A stretch of 64,000 bases of DNA from Cepaea nemoralis (lineage: Eukaryota > Mollusca > Gastropoda > Stylommatophora > Helicidae): assembly GCA_014155875.1 (NCBI GenBank), contig JACEFZ010013534.1, positions 186,001 to 250,000 on the forward strand, given 5' to 3'. Below, piece by piece: positions 59,035 through 64,000 of the stretch. The translations under genes and the position numbers were made by a program. Numbering within the stretch: the first letter of the stretch is position 1; each line of letters starts with the position of its first letter. The notes under the pieces are model-generated. The model was not told the DNA's origin. It worked only from the letters and a program-made list of their open reading frames with translations, and made no database searches.

Positions 59035-59240
59035 CCGCTGTGGCAGCACGTTTGCCTGTCAGCGCGGTGACCATGCGTTTTAGAATTCACATCGAGGTGA
59101 TTTTTTAAATGACCTGATAATGTGTTCCAGGAAATGTCATGGAGAGTAAAAACAGCCGGCATGATGTTGACTGCATGAACCCTCTAGTGCCGGGTGGTCT
59201 ATAAAATAAGGGACCAGCACGATGTGTCGGCGATTGTGGC
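59035..59240 (+). repeat. SINE family 1 (copy j)
   Basis: It has the tRNA-like head agcacgtttgcctgtcagcg, then gacctgataatgtgttccag, ggagagtaaaaacagccgg and gggtggtctataaaa. Confidence 0.68.
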
Positions 59241-59244
59241 TTAG

Positions 59245-59440
59245 AAGTAGGTTTACAATCCCGAAATATCGGGTTCCAAGTCAACCGTAGGCCATGTGAG
59301 AGTAGACTAGTAGACTGCCTTGCGTTGATATTCCCAATGAAGTGAGTGTTTGCCGCTCACAAAGAAATGGCAAACTAATGAGCGTACAATTGCCTAGAAA
59401 TTCCCAAACAGACAATAAATGATGGGGTATATTGCGACGT
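59245..59440 (+). repeat. SINE family 2 (copy 4)
   Basis: The head has atcgggttccaagtc (B-box-like). The body has aaagaaatggcaaactaatg and aattgcctagaaattccc. It lies head to tail after copy j of family 1. Confidence 0.66.
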
Positions 59441-59737
59441 CCTATAAAGGATAAGCAACATAGTAAAGCATAATTTGTCCAATACGCATTACGGTGTGCA
59501 AAATGAGTCTTTGATGTTACATACATACGGCTTTAGAGACCACTCAGCTTTATAAAATGAGTATAACAGGCGTATTTGCCAACGAATGGCAGCTCTGTCG
59601 AACTGCAGACTAGGGTTCCAGTAGGATTTGCACCGGGCAGCAGTCTATATTGAAAATAATGCATCAGTCTAAGGTTAAAAATCACAGGCAAAGAAGAAAA
59701 AGGAGAACAAATTTAGTTGTTATTCTAAAAGAAATAA

Positions 59738-59831
59738 AAATAGTAGTAGTAAAGGTAGCAGCAGCAGTCGAAGCAACAGCGGCAGTAGTAGCAGTACTAA
59801 TAGTAGTAGTTGTAGTTACATAGTAGTAGTT

Positions 59832-59889
<58 letters not shown>

Positions 59890-59924
59890 GAGTTGTGGTA
59901 AAAATAGTGGTAGTTGTAGTTATA

Positions 59925-59968
<44 letters not shown>

Positions 59969-59997
59969 ATAGAAGTATTAGTATTAGTAGTCGTTGT

Positions 59998-60038
<41 letters not shown>

Positions 60039-60176
60039 CGTTGTGTAGTAATAGTAGTAGTAGTAGCAATAGTAGTAGTAGTAGTAGTCGTTGTGTAGTA
60101 GTCGTTGTCTAGTAGTAGTAGTAGTAGTAGTAGCAATAGTAGTAGTAGTAGTAGTCGTTGTGTAGTAGTCGTTGTC

Positions 60177-60229
<53 letters not shown>

Positions 60230-60255
60230 ATAGAAGTATTAGTAGTCGTTGTGTT

Positions 60256-60299
<44 letters not shown>

Positions 60300-60300
60300 C

Positions 60301-60338
<38 letters not shown>

Positions 60339-60409
60339 CGTTGTGTAGTAATAGTAGTAGTAGTAGCAATAATAGTAGTAGTAGTAGTCGTTGTGTAGTA
60401 GTCGTTGTC

Positions 60410-60451
<42 letters not shown>

Positions 60452-60541
60452 AAGTAGTGTTATTTGTAGTTGTGTAGTAGAAGTAGTAGTAGTAGTAATA
60501 GTAGTAGTAGTAGTAGTATTAGTAGTCGATATGTAGTAGTA

Positions 60542-60574
<33 letters not shown>

Positions 60575-60606
60575 GTATTTGTAGTAGTAATAGCATTTGT
60601 CGTTGT

Positions 60607-60664
<58 letters not shown>

Positions 60665-60706
60665 CAGTAGCAGTAGTAGTAGAAGTAGTGGTAGTTGTAG
60701 TTGTGC

Positions 60707-60775
<69 letters not shown>

Positions 60776-60776
60776 T

Positions 60777-60836
<60 letters not shown>

Positions 60837-60898
60837 ACAGAAGTAATGGTAGTTGTAGTTGTATAGTAGTAGTAGTATTGGTAGTAGTAGTAGTCGTT

Positions 60899-60949
<51 letters not shown>

Positions 60950-60990
60950 ATGGTGGTGATGGTGGTGGTGGTGGTGGTAGTAATAGTATT
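59738..60990. repeat. (AGT)n array of about 1.2 kb with higher-order variants
   Basis: AGT/GTA triplets fill this region. They are interrupted at irregular intervals by a recurrent tcgttgtgtagtag or tcgttgtctagtag word and by aatagaagtattagtagtcg. Blocks of about 75-100 bases that include these words recur, for example near 60030, 60080, 60150 and 60340, so the array grew in longer units as well as triplets. Poly-Ser/Val/Thr/Tyr frames here are artefacts. Confidence 0.97.
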
Positions 60991-61474
60991 AGTAGAAAGA
61001 GAAAAATTGACTACATCATGTATCAAGTGCTGAAAGGCTTATACAATAGTTTGACTAGCGCCATTGACCCAAATACGTCACAAGGCATGTACAACATCGG
61101 CATAAAAAGGGCACAAGACAATGGTTAGAATATTCTGAAAGTTGACTGCAAAAGAAAAAAAAAAGAGCTGGACACCATCATCATTACGTTGTGGCCTAGA
61201 ATATGCGAGAGTCTAACACTTCCCACCTCTTCAGTATCTGTCATGGAACTGTTTGTCCTCTTTTACTTCTCCCTTTCATCTCCCTATGTAGTATAGATCC
61301 TCCATAGCAACTCATAACAATCCCATTAGAGTCTTCTTCATGTTTCTACTGAATGGGGTAGCCAGTCTCTTCCTCCCTCCTTATTCGCCTCTTACGGCAA
61401 GCATGGTAAATTATAGTATTACTATTCTTTGCTTCCCTTATGGGCTCCGATAACATAGGGTGAAGAGACGACAT

Positions 61475-62290
61475 TTCATCATCATCATCATGTGCAATGC
61501 CGATAAGCATGAGTGGTCATGTTTCGGCAAGCCATCCAGATACATGTATTTACTTCTTTGCTTTCTCTTGTTCTTTCACCCTCACTATTACCAGTTGCCG
61601 CCAAGTTCTCCGATTTATGTCTTATCATAATGAATCCAAAAGTGTTTACTGTCTACGTTCAAGTTCTGTAATCAATTTATGGTTTTCATTTGTTTCTTGT
61701 AGAACTTGGTCATCGATTTTTCTATTTGTCTACGATATTCACTGCATTTTCATCAGAAACCACAATTTTCCACTGCCATTAGATGTTTTTCAGTTTGTCT
61801 GGCTATTGTCCACTCTTCACATCCATACAAACGTGCAGGTGCTATGTAACAATTCAATACTCTTTTTCACGTTGTAATTGACATCATTTAATTGGTCAGT
61901 ATGTTTTAAATATTGCAAAAGGCTACCTTCGCAATAGCGATTCTTGTTCTAATCTCTTCAAGGCATCTCCATGAGATGACTCTATGACTGTTCCGAGATA
62001 GTTGTACGGATTCAACTGCTTAAGAATACTCACAATTACCTGACTATTAGACTGTTGTATTTATTTCTACTTAGTGTCTTCTTACAATTCAATTTTAACC
62101 CTAGTTGTTCACTGTGTATAAACAACTACATCTACTAAATGTTGCAGATCCTGCCCATTGTCTGCAATCAATACTGTATTATCGGCATATCTAATGTTAT
62201 TAATGTTACATCCCGCAATGGTGAGTCCTTTCACATATTCTACATTTCTGAAATATTTTCATTGAACAGGGACATTACACATCCCTGCAC
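61475..62290 (-). pseudogene. Antisense LINE RT fragment with GAT tail
   Basis: The minus strand reads QGCVMSLF (block B), then GCNINNIRYADNTVLIADNGQ (block C with YADN where YADD is usual), then LDILRCIA-type C-terminal sequence. It ends in a short run of catcatcatcat on the + strand at 61480. There are many stops. It belongs to the 31530-33787 LINE group. Confidence 0.72.
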
Positions 62291-62292
62291 GA

Positions 62293-62431
62293 ACACACAC
62301 ACACACACACACATACACACACACACATACACACGCACGCACGCACACGCACACATACATATATACATACATACATTGTCATTTACTTTCAATATAGTGT
62401 ACCTTATGGTGTATGGCGGGGGGGGGGGGGG
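62293..62431. repeat. (CA)n-rich microsatellite and G homopolymer
   Basis: CA with TA and CG variants covers 62293-62376. A run of 14 G lies at 62418-62431. Confidence 0.93.
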
Positions 62432-62454
62432 AGGGAGGTATTGAGCCTGGATAA

Positions 62455-62590
62455 TTAAGGCCGCCTGGCTAGTGCAGTCGCTGTGAACTGTGCAGGTTAC
62501 AGTGTTCTCTTTGCCCCTACACACCTTACCGAGGATTGGAACCCTGGTCTCCCGAAAGAGAATCCGGCATTCTAGCCATTTGACAATATA
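62455..62590 (-). repeat. tRNA-like SINE head, family unclear
   Basis: On the minus strand gaccagggttccaatcctcg is B-box-like and atggctagaatgccggatt resembles a degraded A-box region. The body does not clearly match family 1 or 2. It is not a functional tRNA gene, since I cannot fold a cloverleaf. Confidence 0.4.
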
Positions 62591-63110
62591 CGCATAAATG
62601 AAGAAAGCAAGAGTGACGGCTGTTATTCAATAGCTAGGGCCAGTTTTGAAAGGTCATTAACAATTGCACCATTCTGGGAATGTTTTCGAGTTTCGGATTC
62701 TGAAGTTAAGAAACATCCAATTTCCATATTACCGTCTCTCAATATTTAGTCCGTTTGTCGTCTTTTGTAATCTCCCTTTAGGCGCGAGCCGTACTAAAAT
62801 TGTTTCGTATGTTTTAGGTGTAATCTATGTGGGATTTATGAATCACAGCAATAGTAAATTATGTGCATATTTGCTCATTTACTTGATGCAAAGTCCTGGT
62901 CCCCTTCTCACTGTTCAAGGGCAAGTCAGTGTATTGTGAGAAAACAGACAGAGGCAGGAACGATTATAATATTTACAGCAATCTGGAGGGGATTTTAACA
63001 AAACGTCATGGATTAGCAGAGATGGACAGTCTGGATGTTTGGATCAGTAGTATAAGACTATAATAGTTGAAAGGTCACAGCTGTACCGTGAGTTGTCGGG
63101 TCACCAGCGT
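62591..63110. other. Putative upstream region of a right-hand gene
   Basis: I see no coding frame or named repeat. It lies directly upstream of the TATA box at 63112. Confidence 0.35.
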
Positions 63111-63111
63111 G

Positions 63112-63215
63112 TATAAATACCCAGTGATTCACACAGTCGACTGCCGCCTGCCCTGAAGTTGCCAGAGAATCTACACAAGTTTACACACCCGTGATAACAT
63201 TTATAAACATATTTG
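63112..63215 (+). promoter_or_regulatory. Candidate TATA box and untranslated leader exon
   Basis: TATAAATA at 63112-63119 is a strong TATA box. About 30 bases downstream begins a stretch of balanced composition without repeats. It ends at a consensus donor (atttg|gtgagtac, GT at 63216). This has the form of a short leader exon. Genes 1 and 2 both have an intron just before the ATG, so a leader exon like this is what a third family member would need. No coding exon lies in the remaining 780 bases, so the link is inference. Confidence 0.42.
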
Positions 63216-63402
63216 GTGAGTACACTTTTTGATTTGGTTAGCAACGTATACGTGTTTTTGTGTTTCCTTCTCTCTCTTTTCTTTCATTCTTCTTTTTGTT
63301 TGTTTCGTTTCATATCTGTCATTGTTGTGTGGGTTTCTTCTGCCTTGCATAAGTGTCCTTGTCATTTGGTCTTTGTTTTCCTATCTTTTGCTCCTCCCAC
63401 AA

Positions 63403-63406
<4 letters not shown>

Positions 63407-63467
<61 letters not shown>
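63407..63467. repeat. (CT)n microsatellite
   Basis: This is a pure CT run of about 60 bases, inside the putative first intron of the right-hand gene. Confidence 0.96.
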
Positions 63468-63470
<3 letters not shown>

Positions 63471-63585
63471 TCACTCTTTCCCCCTCTGTGTACTTATGTG
63501 CTCTTTAATCGCTTTACTATACTTTTTTATTCTTTGATCGTAAACGAAGTAAAAAAATTAAGGTAGTTGCATTGCCTTTACAGGG

Positions 63586-63800
63586 CGTCGCAGTCAACCC
63601 CAGCATTTTCAGATGTTATTTACTAGGCAGGTTTAAGTTCAGTTGGTTTCTATTGCTTTCTGAAATACCACCTCTCATACCATTGCACTAAAACCAGCGC
63701 AAGGCGGCCTGTTTCCATATAGCCCGCAGCTGTGTTTTGAACGCGTCATGCGGGTTCACGAATTCAGATCGTAACCCCTTCGCCGCAACACCGATAAAAA
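63586..63800 (-). repeat. SINE family 2 (copy 5)
   Basis: It aligns in the same orientation with 53965-54165: gcagtcaaccccagcatttt, taaaaccagcgcaaggcgg, gcccgcagctgtg and ccttcgccgcaac. Confidence 0.68.
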
Positions 63801-63834
63801 TAAGTAAAGAACCCATTTAAACCCCTTCATGATG

Positions 63835-63945
63835 CATTGATCATATGGTCGTAGCCCTGTATTTTATTAGACCATTCAGCACTAGCAAAGTGATGTGGTC
63901 AATATCATACTAGTGTTTTATATTTGCCATCCAAATGTCACAGTC
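63835..63945 (-). repeat. SINE family 1, partial body (copy k)
   Basis: It contains attagaccattcagcactag and gtgatgtggtcaatatcata, the inverse of the family-1 3' body, as in copy d. Confidence 0.5.
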
Positions 63946-64000
63946 ATGATTTACCCAGCTGTTTGCAGTCCTTGCTCTACAGTAAAGTCGCTTAAAAGTC

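Noticed and set aside
59738..61033. Poly-Ser, poly-Val, poly-Thr and poly-Tyr frames up to 188 codons
   Set aside because: All are readings of the AGT array.

Overview
This window is eukaryotic. Its coding sequence is split by GT-AG introns, it carries AATAAA poly(A) signals and long microsatellites, and most of it is retrotransposons in several nesting levels. There are no bacterial operons, rRNA genes or CRISPR arrays. The mix of elements (Gmr1-like Ty3/gypsy, Penelope-like, RNase H-bearing LINEs, hAT, mariner, two tRNA-derived SINE families) fits an invertebrate animal. A mollusc or other lophotrochozoan is my best guess, but that is inference.

Host genes: I see two paralogous two-exon genes for small secreted precursors, arranged tail to tail. 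Gene 1 (+) has exons at 11567-11701 and 14907-15112 with AATAAA at 15209. Gene 2 (-) has exons at 50922-50788 and 36646-36471 with AATAAA at 36374-36369. Both have a 135-base first coding exon that starts two bases before the ATG, a phase-1 intron, an R-x-R-R processing site early in exon 2, a D-R-R-F...Q-S C-terminus, and a poly(A) signal the same distance (97 bases) past the stop. I recognise no known family. A third gene may begin at 63112 (TATA box, short leader exon, splice donor) and run off the right edge.

Layout, left to right. 6-10140: an RNase H-bearing LINE between imperfect 37-base duplications, split by a young LTR element (1223-7553, TSD ATAAG). 10231-10528: a dispersed repeat. 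11567-15214: gene 1, whose intron holds SINEs, a LINE scrap and a large GAA/AGT repeat. 15670-18190: two LINE fragments. 18840-29727: a degenerate Gmr1-like element (B) split by a second one (C, 20469-29275, TSD ATAAA), which is itself split by a 1.36-kb GC-rich insert with an 11-base TSD. 29727-34500: a second copy of the dispersed repeat, microsatellites, and a LINE (31530-33787, minus) inserted into a degenerate minisatellite. 34945-35190: a mariner scrap. 36471-50922: gene 2, whose 14-kb intron holds a Penelope-like element, SINEs and a 7.2-kb Gmr1-like element (D). 51050-57650: a LINE split by a 2.2-kb hAT element with an 8-base TSD, then a second RNase H LINE. 58320-58471: a long hairpin. 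59738-60990: a 1.2-kb AGT array. 61475-62290: an antisense LINE fragment. 63112-63215: the putative promoter and exon.

The LTR elements share an unusual pol order: where each can be read, integrase follows protease directly and RNase H comes last. All carry a SCAN-like segment in Gag. Both traits define the Gmr1-like Ty3/gypsy group. LTR identity by eye ranks insertion ages as A (about 99%), D (mid to high 90s), C (about 93%), B (no LTRs left).
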